Of a stretch of 64,000 bases of DNA, positions 1 to 11,692 are shown in pieces. The stretch is from Massariosphaeria phaeospora. Its lineage: Eukaryota; Ascomycota; Dothideomycetes; Pleosporales. The first letter of the stretch is position 1, and each line of letters begins with the position of its first letter. The stretch covers positions 2,480,001 through 2,544,000 of the forward strand of contig JAADJZ010000001.1 in assembly GCA_011032825.1 (NCBI GenBank), given 5' to 3'. A model generated the notes under the pieces. The model did no database searches and was not told the DNA's origin. It saw nothing but the letters and a program-made list of their open reading frames with translations. The translations under genes were made by a program, and so were the position numbers.

Positions 1-3000
1 CCACTAACGTCTAAACTTCTGTAGGTCTTTGACTTTCTCAACTTCGTACTCTTTGTCTTTAAGCTCGATATTAGTTGCTACTTCGGCGTTTAGTAGTGCT
101 GGTTTAAGAAGTAATTTGTAAAAAACTAGATGTATGTGCATGCTTGCGAGTAGCTGTAGTTTAAATAATACAAGTCCTTTGACCTTTAGGATTTTAAACA
201 GTTTTATTCGAAAGTTGTCTAACTTGTTGTATAGTCGTTTAGTTTTTAGGTTTTTTCGTAAAAGGAAAACTCTATTCTCCTTTTTAAGAGTTAGTCTTTT
301 AAGCTTTTTTTTATTTGCTAACTTAGCTGTCGTAAAGTTCCTTTAAGCGATTTTTCGGTTTAATTCGTTGTGTAATTCTCGCATTCTAAAAGCCTTATCG
401 TCCGCTGTCAGCGAAATGCTTTCAATATCTTTTAGATTTTAATAAGCTACTAGCTTATATCTATAGTTTGCGTAGTACGGCGAGTGTTCTATAGTCGTAG
501 ACCTTGTGCTATTGTATGCCAATTGTGCTGTTAGCAGAAGTTCAACTTAGTTGTTTTGCAGCTTGTTAGTGTACATTCGTAGGTACTGTTCTAGCGTTTA
601 GTTCGTTCGTTCTGTCTAGCCGTTTGTTTGCGGGTGGAAGCTAGTTAATAGCTTCTTTGCAACTTCTAACTAGGCTAGAAACGTATTCTAAAACTTTAAT
701 GTAAACAGCTTGTTTCTATTAGTAATAAACTGTTCTAGCAATTTGTAATTAGCGACGAGTGTCTTCGTAACTTCGTAAGCTATTTCTTCTGCCGTAATTA
801 ACTCTTCTGTTGGTACAAAATGTAATTCTTTGGTTAATCAATCTACGATTACCAAGATCGAGTTGCATAGCCGTGCTAATCTAGGTTCTAACGATTTCAA
901 AAGCTTTACTATAAAGTCTATTGTAACGCTAATCCATAGGCGTGCGAGTAGTTCTAGCGGTTAGAGTAATCTATAGGGCTTATGTCTTTTAGGTTTGTTC
1001 TTTAAACAATCTAAACAGTTGCCTATTGCTTTTTAAACTGTGTTTCGTACGTAGGGCATTAAGTACTCGTTCGAGATTCGTCGAACTATTTTGTTAATCC
1101 CTAAGTGTTTATATGCTCGTGAAGCATGTAATTTCTAAATAAGCTGTATAGCTTAGGTGTCGTCTGTAACTATTCATCTCTACTAGTCGTTTTTGCTCTA
1201 TTTTTAGTGCATTTTTTCTTTAATGCTTGTGACCTTAGCTATCTTAGCTAGTCGCAGTTTGTTGTATTTGAGAGTTCCGTTGAGATTCCGTCGCAATACT
1301 AAGTCGTGCGTAACCGGTTTGTTAGTTTCTGTAAAATCTAATTTTCAACTAAGCGCGTTTGCAGCTTCGTTGTTGGTTTCTTTGCGATAGTAAATCTTGA
1401 TATCGTAATCTGCTATAAATTTAGCTTATCTAACTTGTTGTCAATTTAGTTTCTTAGTTGTAGTAAAGCTAGTAAGGTTCTGATAATCTAAGTACACTTG
1501 TACTTAATGCCTTGCTCCTTTTAGCTATGCTTTCTATTGTTCGAAGGCGTTTATTATTGCTAATAGCTTCTTATCGTAAACGTCGTAGTTGAGTTCTGCT
1601 CTTGAAAACTTTCTAGAATAGTAGAACACTAGTCTCTATTTCCTGTCGTCGCATTGTTGTAATAGTATTGCTCCTAATGCGTAGTCTAAGGCATTAGTTT
1701 CTACTCGAGTTTTTTTTTCTAAGTTGTGCATTTGTAGCATTAGTGCTGTAGTAAACTTCTTTCTAAGTTCTTAAAACGCCTGTTCTTGTGTTTCTGTTTA
1801 TTTGAACTTTCTATCTTTCTTAGTGACTTCTAAGAGTAGAGTCGTAGTTTTGAAGTAATCTTTAATAAACTTTCGATAGAAGTTGGCAAATTCTAAAAAA
1901 AACTGCACGTCTTTTACTATTTTAGGAGTTAGCTATTTTTGTACAGTCTAGATCTTCTTCGGGTCCATAGACACACTTTTTCTTAAAATAATAAATCCTA
2001 GATAGCTAGTTTCTGTAACGTGAAATTTACATTTCTTCGAGTAAAAGAGTAGCCGGTACTGCTTTATTTTTTGTAGCACTTTTTTAACATGCTTCTAATG
2101 TTCTTCGAGCGTTTCTTTAGAGTATATCAATACGTCGTTCAAGTACGCTGTAACAAAGATGTCCAAGTATTCGTGTAGTGCTTTGTTAATTAAGGCCTAA
2201 AACGTAGCTAAGGCGTTGGTTAATCTAAACGGCATAACCTAGTACTTATAGAGTCTATATCTAGTTTTGAAAGCTGTTATCTATTCGTGCCTTTTTGCAA
2301 TTCTAATGCGATAGTATCTGTCTCGTACGTTGAGTTTTGTAATTTATTTTACTCTTTAGAGTTGATCTATAAGCTTCTAGATAAGCGGTAGTAAGTATCT
2401 GTTTTTTCGTGTAACGTTGTTAAAATGTCGAAAATCTACGCACAGTCTCAATTTTTTGTTTTTCTTAAGTACGAACAATATTAGCGAAGCTATTAGGCTC
2501 TCGCTTAGTTGTATGTATTCTCGCTGAATATTTCTTTAAATGTATTTTTTCAATTTCTTCTGCTAGTCGTGAGTTAGGGGATACATTAGTCTTAGTCGCA
2601 GTTTTGTTCCTTCTTTAAAGATAATCTCGTAATTTTATTTTTAGTAGTCTGCTAGGTTGTGTTCTTCGTTTTTTTTAAAAAAACTTCTAAACTCCGCTTG
2701 GTATTTAGTAGAGAAGTTTTTAAACTCTTTTTCTTGTTCTTTAGAGAGGTTGGATCGTAGTTCGCTCGTTTCTAAAGGCGCGACTCGTTGTATCTATATA
2801 ACGCTTATCTGCTAAGAGTTTTTCTTACAGATTCTCGCAATCTTGTAGTGTAAGATTAGACTAATTCTCTCGATCTCAAGTAAGCTTTGAATTGTCGGTT
2901 TGTTTTGTTGTACTACAGCGACTTTCTTTCTAAGCCTTCGACTATGTATTGTTTCGTTTTCTTAATTAATATTAAAGTTGTGCTTTTGTAGCTAGTCGTA

Positions 3001-5252
3001 CCCAATATACATGTTAGAACTTCTAAAGTTTATAATATTGATACACTGTTGGTATTTGATGCTTGCAACTTTCAACTTAACTTTCTAAGTTTCTAGGTTA
3101 ATTAAACTGTTTTTATATTCTAGTAGTTGTCTGTTAGCTAACACTGTTCGTATTAGTTAATCTTTAACTTAATAAAGTATCTTGTTTCTTTCTACCTATT
3201 CTAGGGAGACTAATGTCTAGGCAGCTTCGCTATTAAGTAGTGCAGTTAGCTCTTAGCCTGCGACTTTCGCTTTTACTTTTATGTAACTTCGTTTTGGTTG
3301 CGTTTTTTGTACGCTTTGTACGGTCGTGCTAAGAGCACTCGTACTATTCTAACCGTAGGTCTAGTAGCCTACTAGTTTTTTGCTAAAAAAGCCCTTAAGG
3401 CCTGTTCTTTTGGAATGTCCTATTAATCGTAGTATTCGCACTAGTCGATAAAACATTTCTATAGCTGTAGGTGTTTGCTGTGGTCTTGATTCTTAAAATT
3501 CTATCTAGTCGCGTATTTCTATAGCTAATGAATTGCGCATTTTTAAGTGCAAAAAAGCTAGCGTGCTGCTTAGCACGTATCGTAGTTTTCTATGCATAAT
3601 TTGTTGTTGCATTTTAGGTAGTCCTCGTTCTTTAGACCTATAGGCTACTATTTTGTAATATGCTTGCTAGACTAGTGTGTTTGACACTTTTTGTTGTAAC
3701 ACTATGCCTATGCGCAGCTGCTGCCGTAGTTTTTAAACCAATTGTTGTAGTTATGTACGTAGCATTTTGTTACTGTACATTCGCCGTCTTTGAGTAAAAC
3801 GTGTAATAGTAATTCTAGCTGTTGTCGCGCGAGGATTCTATCGTTCGTGTGGTATATGCAGTTTTTCTCGTTGCACTAGTGCCAAGGCAGGTTTCCGTAA
3901 TTGTTTTAATTAGCGAACTTTATTTTCTTTTCTGTTAGTTTTTGTTGTGCTATTGCTGCTTTTGCAGCTTTCTATCCTTGTAGTCTTTCGATTTGTAGTT
4001 CTTTAAACTGTTGATCGCAGTACTAGGCAATGTAAGTAGTCCTACCGCACATCTAGCACTCGTAGTTCTAAAGTCAATTTGTAATTTCTTTTGCTTGTAT
4101 ATAGGCAAGCTTTGTTTCCTAGTCTAATAGTTTCTTTGCTATTGGGTTTTCTACCTCGACTTATTTGCTGTCTAGTTCTTTATAGATTCTTGGATATAGT
4201 GTAGCTACTCGTTGTAGTTAGACTATAGCAATAGTAGCAGCTTGCGCGCCTGCTACTTTCTGTTGTGTTTCTAAGCAGTTTCTACGAAAGTGTTTGTCTT
4301 TGCTGCATTAAAAACATGCTTTATTGTCGTAACGCCTCTAGCGTTTTTCTTTTAATAGCTCGTCTTTAGGGTTTTGTCTTGTCGAGGTAGCGTTCTTTCT
4401 ATTAAACTGCTTTCGTAGTAGTTTGTTGTTCTAAATTCGTCTAATGCTGTCGATATCCATTGGGTTGTAGTAATAGGTTTTTTTAATCGTTGTTACTAGG
4501 CGTATGTATGGTTTGACAGTAGACTTGCGTTTCTACTATCGTTGCTATAGTTAGTTGTCAATTTGTACCGCGGTCTTAATCAACTCGTTGAGTTTCTTTA
4601 GTTTCTCGTTTCGACTAATCTTATCTTTTACGTGTTCTTTTAACTTTGCGTAGTAGAACTTGCATAAGCCGCGTTCTTCTACGTTGTCTACCTTAGCCTA
4701 AATTCTCTTAAATTTAATTGTGTACTCGCTAGCTAAGCCTTTTTGTCTAAGTAGTCTAAGTTGGTTCATTGCTTGCTAGGTTTCGTCTACTTCGCCGTAG
4801 ATCGTATAAAGTTCCTGCTTAAAAAACTTTTAGTTTTTGAAAATGCGCTTCGTGTCTTGCTTTATTTTCTTTACGTTTTCTGCGTGCGTAACGTAATCTT
4901 CGGCGTATAGCTAAAACTATTCTACTGCGTCGTCTTTTATGTGCATTCTAGCTGCTAGGATCTTGTTTTAATCTGTGTAGAAGCTGTTGCTATAATAACA
5001 GCAGTAGAGGTTTACGTTAGTAAAAAAAAGTTTTAGATTTTTCTTTCTTCCGCTATATTTCTCTAGGGAGAGTGCTTTTGCTAACTCTTTTCCTGTTTTA
5101 CCTTAGAGCTTCGTAACTGCTGCTAACAGTTCTTAAATCTATTCTGCTTGCTGCTGTATCTAATTAGCTTGCTTTGCTATTACAGTTGCTAGGTTCGTTG
5201 TAAGTGCAGTAACGCTGCTGCCCGTTGTGCGTAAGCTCGTAGGTATTGCCAT
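1..5252 (-). pseudogene. gag-pol pseudogene of gypsy chromovirus A
   Basis: The frame starts at ATG 5250-5252 (MAIPTSLRTTGSS). A CCHC zinc knuckle is complete at 4275-4316 (C-F-stop-C..H..C, the stop standing where Gln is expected). Near 3205-3245 the protease reads ALLNSEA where ALLDSGA is expected, which G-to-A change explains. The reverse transcriptase active site near 2117-2160 is [10 protein letters not shown] (family norm YLDDILIYS). The integrase zinc-finger end and following segment (about 900-1025) reads CLDCLKNKPKRHKPY. At the left edge EYEVEKV marks the start of a chromodomain. Many in-frame stops make it non-functional. Family knowledge: copies itself through an RNA intermediate, and the chromodomain directs integration. 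Confidence 0.85.
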
Positions 5253-5285
5253 GTTATCTTAGTTCCGCACTTAGAGTAGTTAACG

Positions 5286-5786
5286 TGTTATTAGAAGTGT
5301 TCTTTTACTAAAGGTACGAGTTATTAGACTTAGAGATTCCGCTTAAGGAATTGTTCTATGTGCGGAAAGCTTGGTAACAACGAGAAAACAATCTCAATTC
5401 TATTTTAAATAGAATAACAAAGTAACAATCTGTTGCCTATAGATCTAATCTATGTATAAAATGTACTTAAGAGAGTTAACTACAAAGAATCCAAACTGTA
5501 AAGAAAATTCTGCTAATCTATATAGTTCTATAATTCTCTGCTAAAAGCGTCTTGCTTAGTTCGCTTAGTGTGCTTAGTTACTAAGCGCTTTAGGCTAGCT
5601 AAGCGCTCGCTGCTTAGTGTGCTTAGTCCGCTAAAGCTCTAATCGCACTAATTACTATTACGTAACCGCTAACTTAATTCTGCTTTGCGCATCGCTGTAC
5701 TTTCGTCTTGCAAACCTGCAAGCTCTAACAATTTTCCTGCGTCGTTGCTTGGTCTACGATACCTAGTATCGTCTCTGTTTGTAACA
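5286..5786 (-). repeat. 5' LTR of gypsy element A (501 bp)
   Basis: The termini are TGTTA..TAACA. The sequence matches the inverted copy at 11192-11692 along its whole length, which fixes both ends at 501 bp. The gag start codon follows the inner end by only 33 bases, so the leader is very short. Confidence 0.9.
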
Positions 5787-6093
5787 GCTAACTATCTTTT
5801 TAAAAAAATACTTTTCTTGTTCTTAAGATTATATTCGACGAAACGCTTTTTTTAAGTGCGCATATTGTTCTCTTTAGCGTACTTTTTTGCAACTAGGCAT
5901 TTGCAACTTATAATTTAGCTTTTAAAAAAAAACTAACTAAGCTTACTATTTTGCTAAGTTGCAACTAGCTACTACTACGTTTAAGTTAGAAACTAGACAA
6001 AATTTTGTATTTTAGAAAGTAGTTTAGACTTTGCACAGCTAGAACATTTCTTTTAACAAGCTTTTTCTTTACTTTATCTTGCGATCGTAGATT
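5787..6093. other. AT-rich sequence without recognisable feature
   Basis: This 307-bp RIP-like stretch lies between the LTR of element A and the TSD of MITE1. No motif, terminal repeat or plausible reading frame was recognised. It is probably the old sequence into which A and MITE1 inserted. Confidence 0.5.
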
Positions 6094-6101
6094 CGCATAC
6101 T

Positions 6102-6489
6102 TACGCTAGCGAATAAGTAGAAAGTACTTGTTAATAGGTATAAACTAGATTATAAGTTGCACAAACTTTAAGTTAAAGTTAAGTTAGAGTTAACTTATAG
6201 GTAGAAGTTAAATTAGAGTAGTTAAAGCTTTAAGTTAAAAGTTAAGTTAGAGTTACCTAAATACTTAAAAATTATAATAAATAAATGTAATAAATATACA
6301 TAGAAACTTAATATTAATATAAGTTGTAAATATTATGTAAAACTTAACTACAACTTTAAGCTTTAACTACTTTAGCTTAACTTGAACTTAAGCTGCCTAG
6401 TAACTAGCGCAGGTTAAAGCTAAAGTTAAGTTAAAGTCTAACGTAAGCTAACTTAACTTTAACTTAACTTTTACTTATTTACTAGCCTA
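6102..6489. mobile_element. hAT-type MITE copy 1 (388 bp)
   Basis: Terminal inverted repeats start TACGCTAGCGAATAAG on the left and TAGGCTAGTAAATAAG on the right (reverse complement). The perfect 8-bp TSD CGCATACT occupies 6094-6101 and 6490-6497. The interior is rich in GTTAAGTT/AACTTAAC motifs and has no coding capacity. It belongs to the same family as 15579-15971, 20504-20830 and 35389-35715 and is closest in length to the 15579 copy. It is heavily C-to-T/G-to-A altered compared with that copy. Confidence 0.85.
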
Positions 6490-6497
6490 CGCATACT

Positions 6498-7560
6498 AGG
6501 TAAGATTACAAAGTTTGCTTAAGTTACACGTTTCTATTTACTACAACACGCCGTAGAAAAAGCGTTTAATAAAAATAGTAAGCTTTGCAAGCTATTTTAT
6601 TTAAAATGCGAAACTAATATAGTACATAAGCAACGTTAGCAATGCTATATAGAACTTAATAATAAAGCACGCTAGCACAAAAACGTTTAAAAAGCACTAC
6701 TTTTTACAGCGCATTGCGATTAACACGTAAGCTATTGTGCGAGGTATTTAGCTCTAAATAGCAATTATACAAGCAGCTTGTACTATAAGCCGTTTGATTA
6801 ATAGTTGTTAGCTAAAACAACTTACACTAGCATAGTTAGCATTTGTAAACAACTACGCTACTATTCGTACTTTGATTAACAAACGAAAGCGAATTAAAAG
6901 TAGTTTTACTATAAAAGATTTCTAGTACAAAGCGCTTATCTCTAGCATTAAGCAAAAGTAGTAGAATTAATAGTATACTTTTTTTTAAAACGTTTAGAAA
7001 CGCTAGAAATACGAACAGCTTGTGCGTAACGTTAAGCAGCAGCTTGCTAGCAAAGAAACTAAAGCTACTTTAGAGCTAGTTTACAACGCTATGCTCTTAG
7101 CTTATAAAAAGCTAGCTAATTTAATTTTATTAACACTAGAGTTTACTATTAAAGAGAAAATAGCTAAGCGTAATAAAGCTATTCGTGTAGTTACCTAGTA
7201 TTATAGCATTAAAAAGAAACGAATAAAACCTACTCGAAGAAAAAAGCAAAGCACGAACGCTGCTTTACTCGTTAAAAGCAAGCTAAAAGCAGCTAAGGTT
7301 TTAGTATTCAAAGAAAAAAAGCCTAAAGTATGTTTTCGTTGATTAGGTAACGAAAAACTGCTACTAGAATAGCGCATATATTTCTTTAGTAGCTTAGGCG
7401 ATTTTAGCAAGCATTTTGAACGTAAGCACTTAAAATACATTAAAAGTAGAAAAAGTTTTATTTGCAAGCTTTGTAAAGTGCTTTTTGAAAACAAAATGCA
7501 CTTGCAACAACATGCTTAATAGATTTACAAAACTATTTTCTCTAAGCGCTTCTAAAACCG
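6498..7560 (+). pseudogene. Decayed DUF3435/FluG-like gene with C2H2-type zinc-finger tail
   Basis: The supported part is the C-terminal module at about 7331-7545. In one frame it reads CFR(stop)LGNEKL, then GDFSKHFERKHLKYI, then CKLCK, then NKMHLQQHA, and after two stops IYKTIFS. This resembles the zinc-finger tail of fungal DUF3435 ('FluG domain') proteins as I remember it (KHFxRKHL, CxxC, KMHLQxHA, xHxTxS). DUF3435 is the tyrosine-recombinase-like family that includes Starship captains. Upstream there is a basic segment rich in K/R (7150-7320) with stops at Gln positions. I could not identify the recombinase catalytic residues. The N-terminal extent is a guess, and MITE1 sits just upstream. 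It is degenerate and not functional. Confidence 0.5.
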
Positions 7561-8617
7561 CTGCTTTTTCTATAGAAAATAAAAATAACTTTAGATAATA
7601 TGCTAGGCAATTTATAAAACTAGAATTATTTTTTTTATAAACTATACACGCTGCGTTCTCAAACGAAGCTATAAAAATCGCTAAAAGCAATTTAAAATGC
7701 TTTTTTCTCGTAGATTGCACTCGTTTGTGTATGTAAGTACACGCTAGAAACCTAGCGTTTCAAACTACCTATAGCTTTTCTAAAAGTTTCAAAACTTTTT
7801 TTAAGCATAATCTTGCGGTTCTTAAAAAACACTTGCTGCTAAGTTACTTTCAAAAGTTTAGCAGCAACGAAATTAACTTTTTTTTCTATTATCTAAGCTA
7901 CGACGATTAAAAAAAATAGTTTTAGAAGCTTAACGAGATAACGCTTGATAACTACTTAGCAAATAGCGTTTACGAAGTACTTGTAATAGTTTCGCTACAA
8001 CTTTACAATCTTTTTATTTAGCGCTAGTTTTAATTAGAACTAGCGCTAGCTGCTTTGGCTTAAAGCTTTAGCAACTTTTTGCTTTATAGCGTACTTTTGC
8101 CTTTAAACGCTTTTTCTTTGTAGCTTAATATTTTTGTAATACAACCTACGTTTTCTACAGCATCTAGTTGCTTTTTTACAGTACTTAAGTTCGTTCTATA
8201 GAAAATATTAGTTTAAAGTTATTAAAGTAAAAAACAAGAACTTTATGCTTTGTAGTAAGCGTGCTAGTTGTCTAAAGCTTTCTAAAAACTAAACGTGTTT
8301 ATGTTTTACTCGATACTGCTATTTATAGCGTTTACTAGTTTGTTCGAATTACATTTAATATACTTTTCTAAATATCTATTTGTAAAAGTAGTTATAAACT
8401 TCTTAGCTACATGCTTAGTAATTTTCTAGTACTTTCGCTAGCGAATTTTCTACACAGTTGTAGTAAAATAGTTTAAGCAAAGTCGTTAGTAATTATAATA
8501 ATATAGAAATAAACGTAGTGCACCTACGATTGTACGTTATTAAGTAACGCGCTTTATTTGCAAGTATATTCTTTATTTTCTTAAGCAGCTAGCATTGATT
8601 TCTTAAAAAAGTTATTA
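7561..8617. other. AT-rich decayed sequence, nothing recognised
   Basis: This RIP-like stretch follows the zinc-finger pseudogene and ends at the TA target of the pogo element. It was contiguous with 18836-19425 before that insertion. I found no motif on either strand. The short open stretches at 7430-7720 on the minus strand are AT-driven, not genes. Confidence 0.4.
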
Positions 8618-8663
8618 ACGTAATCTACTACCAAGAGCAACAAACTACTAAGAGCAACAAAAA

Positions 8664-10161
8664 AGCTTAGCAGCACCAACTTATGTTACGCATTTTTAAT
8701 TTTATTGCTATTAAACAAAGAGCTTGCGTACGTCGTGCTAGCATCTAATTTAAAAGCTTTTTCTGTATTCTTTTAGCAGGTTCGGGCATTGTGCTTTGTA
8801 TTACTACAATTTCTACAGCGTCGTAGAGCTAGTTGTGCTTTTTCTTAACTTTCTTTACTACGCGTTTTCTTTAATAGCTAAAGCGCTGTAAACGCTTTAG
8901 CAGCTATCTACGCTAATTCGTTACTATACTCTATTGTACTACCTATTTGAATATGCTTCTATTTGCGCGATTTCTGCTTGGTTATCTTTGCTAATTAATT
9001 TTTAAGCTCTTTAATATAGTAGTCTTTAAGCGCGTTCTAATGCAGCATTAATTTAGCTCTTTTTACAAGCTAAAAGAAGCTGCTTTGCGCTAAAGTTAGC
9101 GATCTAGTAATAGAATCGCGTACTAGCTTTAATTGTAATTCAAATTCAAGCGTATTGCTTAGAGTTTTTGACTGCTACGGCGTTTCTAGTGCGAAAAGTA
9201 GTAGTAGAGTACACAGCTATACTTTAAGACAATTAAAAACTACCTACGCGTTAATAGAAACTAGCTTTAAAACTTTAAAAGCTTTTTTGCAGTTCTTTGT
9301 TGTAAACACTTTAAAAAACGCGCTTTTAAAGGCTAGCAGAAAGCTTTTTTTGTTGATATAGAAAACGCGCTAGCGCGCTAAGTCTCAAATGCGTTAAAAG
9401 TACTTTAGCTTTAGCAGCGAAAAGCAGACTACATCTAGCAGCTAAAGAATATAAAATAAATAAGCTAGCATGCAAAGCGTAAAGATTTTGTTCTTAAAGC
9501 AATAGTTTTTGAAATTCTAAAATTAGTAGCTTTTATAGCTGTTCAAAATAAGTAGCTAATATTTCTCTACCTAACGCGCTTTTGTATGCGCGTTAAAATG
9601 CTTTAACTATTTAAAACTAAAAGCGTTGTTTGTCTAGCTGTTCTTAGGAACTAAAAGCTTCTAATTGCTAAGTGTAAAGTTTTTCTTGTACTATGCTAAA
9701 ATATAAACGCGCTTTTTGTAGATAATAAATAGCGAGATTGCGTACCTTGCGGCGCAGATGCTTTAGATAACTATTACCTACTCTCAATTGCTTAGCTAGA
9801 TAAAATTAAGTTGAGTACGTTTTTAAAAGCTTGTAACGACTTTTATAAACTTAATAACACTTATCTAAAAGCTAGTTTTATTAAAGTTGTATATATTATT
9901 ATTGTAAACGCTGTACTTAGCTTTAGTGTTTTTTACTAGCTTAAACTACGCGCTAATTGTCTTTGGATTCTCTTAGAGTATTCTCTAGCAATTCTTTGCT
10001 CAATTAAACGCTATCTTAAGCTAATCTAAACGCGTTACGAATTTCTTAGTTTAGTATTTGCTAACTAGCTCTTTACTACGCATACCTAGTACTTTATTAG
10101 CTATATCTACTACTTTACACAGCTAGAGCGCGAATTCTTGCAAATCGAAGTTAAGTATATA
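8664..10161 (-). pseudogene. pogo/Fot1 transposase, DDE-domain fragment
   Basis: The frame continues from the N-terminal fragment across element F. It begins ILNFDLQEFALQLC (family: LDxRGFPPRL), then FKLVKNTKAKYSV, then IYNFNKTSF near 9870-9900. The last motif corresponds to the family's NFDETGF, which carries the first catalytic Asp, here changed to Asn. Beyond it VIVIQSICAARYAI and FIIYKKRVY match the family's VTVIQ..NA.GWAIPPFIIFK. The frame then decays and I did not locate the remaining catalytic acidic residues. It has many stops and is a clear RIP relic. Confidence 0.82.
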
Positions 10162-10382
10162 TGTAAAGCTAGGTAGCTTTACGTATTTGTTTCTTTTTGA
10201 TTAATAGCTACTATAGGCTATAACGGGCTAGACTAGTTCTTTGCAAAGCTTTTAAAAGTACCTCGCACCAAATCGCTGCTAAAACAGCAATTTGTTTCTT
10301 TTACACGAATATACTATTTTTATTACTATACTATTAATCTATTTTAAGTGTTATTAAACCTACGATTAAACGCAGTTTTACA
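10162..10382 (+). repeat. 5' LTR of element F (221 bp)
   Basis: It starts TGTAAAGCTAGG and ends GTTTTACA. It pairs over its full length with 18303-18523 and is preceded by TSD ATATA. Confidence 0.92.
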
Positions 10383-11191
10383 TTCAAATTGCTTTATTAA
10401 AATACTTTCAATAAACTAATTACCTCGTTTACAATATTTAGTTTATTAAACAATTAAGCTACGTTGCTTCTAAGACACCTAGATAAAAGTTCTATTATGC
10501 AACTAAGCACTTTTCAACTTCTAGTCGTAGATAAAACTAAACAAAATAAAAATGCTAATAAAGAAGTCTAGATTAGTAATAGTGCTAACGTTTTAAAGCG
10601 TAGTTGCGCTTCTAGCGCAGAACTAAGCTAGAATAACCTAGTTCGCTTCGAAAAGAATCTCAACACTTTACTTTTAAACGATAAGAATAACAACGCACTA
10701 TTAAAGCTCTCTACGAAGCGAGCTTTTAACAAGCTAAAAAATTAGTAGCAGAATAAGTAGAACTGTACAGAACTTATTTGCTTTAAAGCGTTAAAAGCTT
10801 TATACTAGAACGAAAACAAAATAGCATTTGCTAAGGCTATTAGGCAACTAGTTGTGCTAGCACCTGCTCGAACTGTTTTTAACTAGGTTAATTTGCCTCG
10901 CTCTAAGCTACCGCACTGCTATTCGAAAAAAAATCGCGTAGACTACAACTAATAGGTTTGCAATTGCGAAAGCTACTACATAAAAAGCTCTAACTTCTTT
11001 AGCAAATTTTAAAAAGTTTTTTTTAAGTTAACGTACGTTACTAAAAACTTTTGTACGCTTTAGAAAACCTATAAGATTTATAAAAAAATGCAATTTTCTT
11101 TATAGTCCTTTACTTAAGCATTGCTTAAGAAACAAATGTTAAGTGCTTTAAGTACTTTTAAAGAACATAAGTAGTAAGTATACAATTCTAT

Positions 11192-11692
11192 TGTTACAAA
11201 TAGAAACGATACTAGGTATCGTAGACTAAGCAACGACGCAGAAAAGTTGTTAGAGCTTGCAAGTTTGCAAAACGAAAGTACAGCAATGCGCAAAGTAGAA
11301 TTAAGTTAGCAAAAGTTACGTAATGCGCTACGAGTGCTACGAAGCCTTAGCACGTAGCACACTAAGCAACAGTTGCTACGAGCGCTACGAGTGCTACGGC
11401 GTAGTAAAACGTAGCAAGCAAAGCAAAACGCTTTTAGCAAAGAATTATAAAACTATATAAATTAGTAGAATTTCTTTTACAGTTTAGATTCTTTGTAGTT
11501 AACTTTTCTAAGTACATTTTATACATAGATTAGATTTATAGGCAACAAATTGTTACTTTGTTATTCTATTCGAAATAGAATTGAAGTTGTTTTTTTGTTG
11601 TTATTAAGCTTTTCGAACATAGAACAATTTCTTAGGCGGAATCTTCGAGTTCAATAACTCGTACCTTTGGTAAGAAAACACTTCTAATAACA
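11192..11692 (+). repeat. Solo LTR of gypsy family A (501 bp) nested in F
   Basis: The copy is in reverse orientation to the LTR at 5286-5786 and has the same length and the same TGTTA..TAACA ends. It is flanked by the perfect 5-bp TSD TCTAT (11187-11191 and 11693-11697). The TSD shows a full element inserted here and then lost its interior by LTR-LTR recombination. The middle of the LTR carries a divergent short-repeat tract (CTACGAG-type motifs near 11330-11400) where the A copy has GCTTAG-type motifs. Confidence 0.9.

Larger units (their letters stand above)
1..5786 (-). mobile_element. Ty3/gypsy chromovirus A, partial (3' end outside window)
   Basis: An LTR retrotransposon read on the minus strand. 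It has a 501-bp LTR at its 5' end (5286-5786), then gag and pol in the order gag zinc knuckle, protease, reverse transcriptase, RNase H, integrase and the start of a chromodomain at the left window edge. The 3' LTR is not in the window, so a TSD cannot be tested. The reading frame is full of TAG/TAA at expected Gln positions, the pattern RIP leaves. A solo LTR of the same family and the same 501-bp length lies at 11192-11692. Confidence 0.9.

Noticed and set aside
7201..7720. Minus-strand 96-97 codon frames in the zinc-finger pseudogene region
   Set aside because: The plus strand carries the recognisable zinc-finger pattern; the minus frames are Leu/Phe/Lys-rich without motif.
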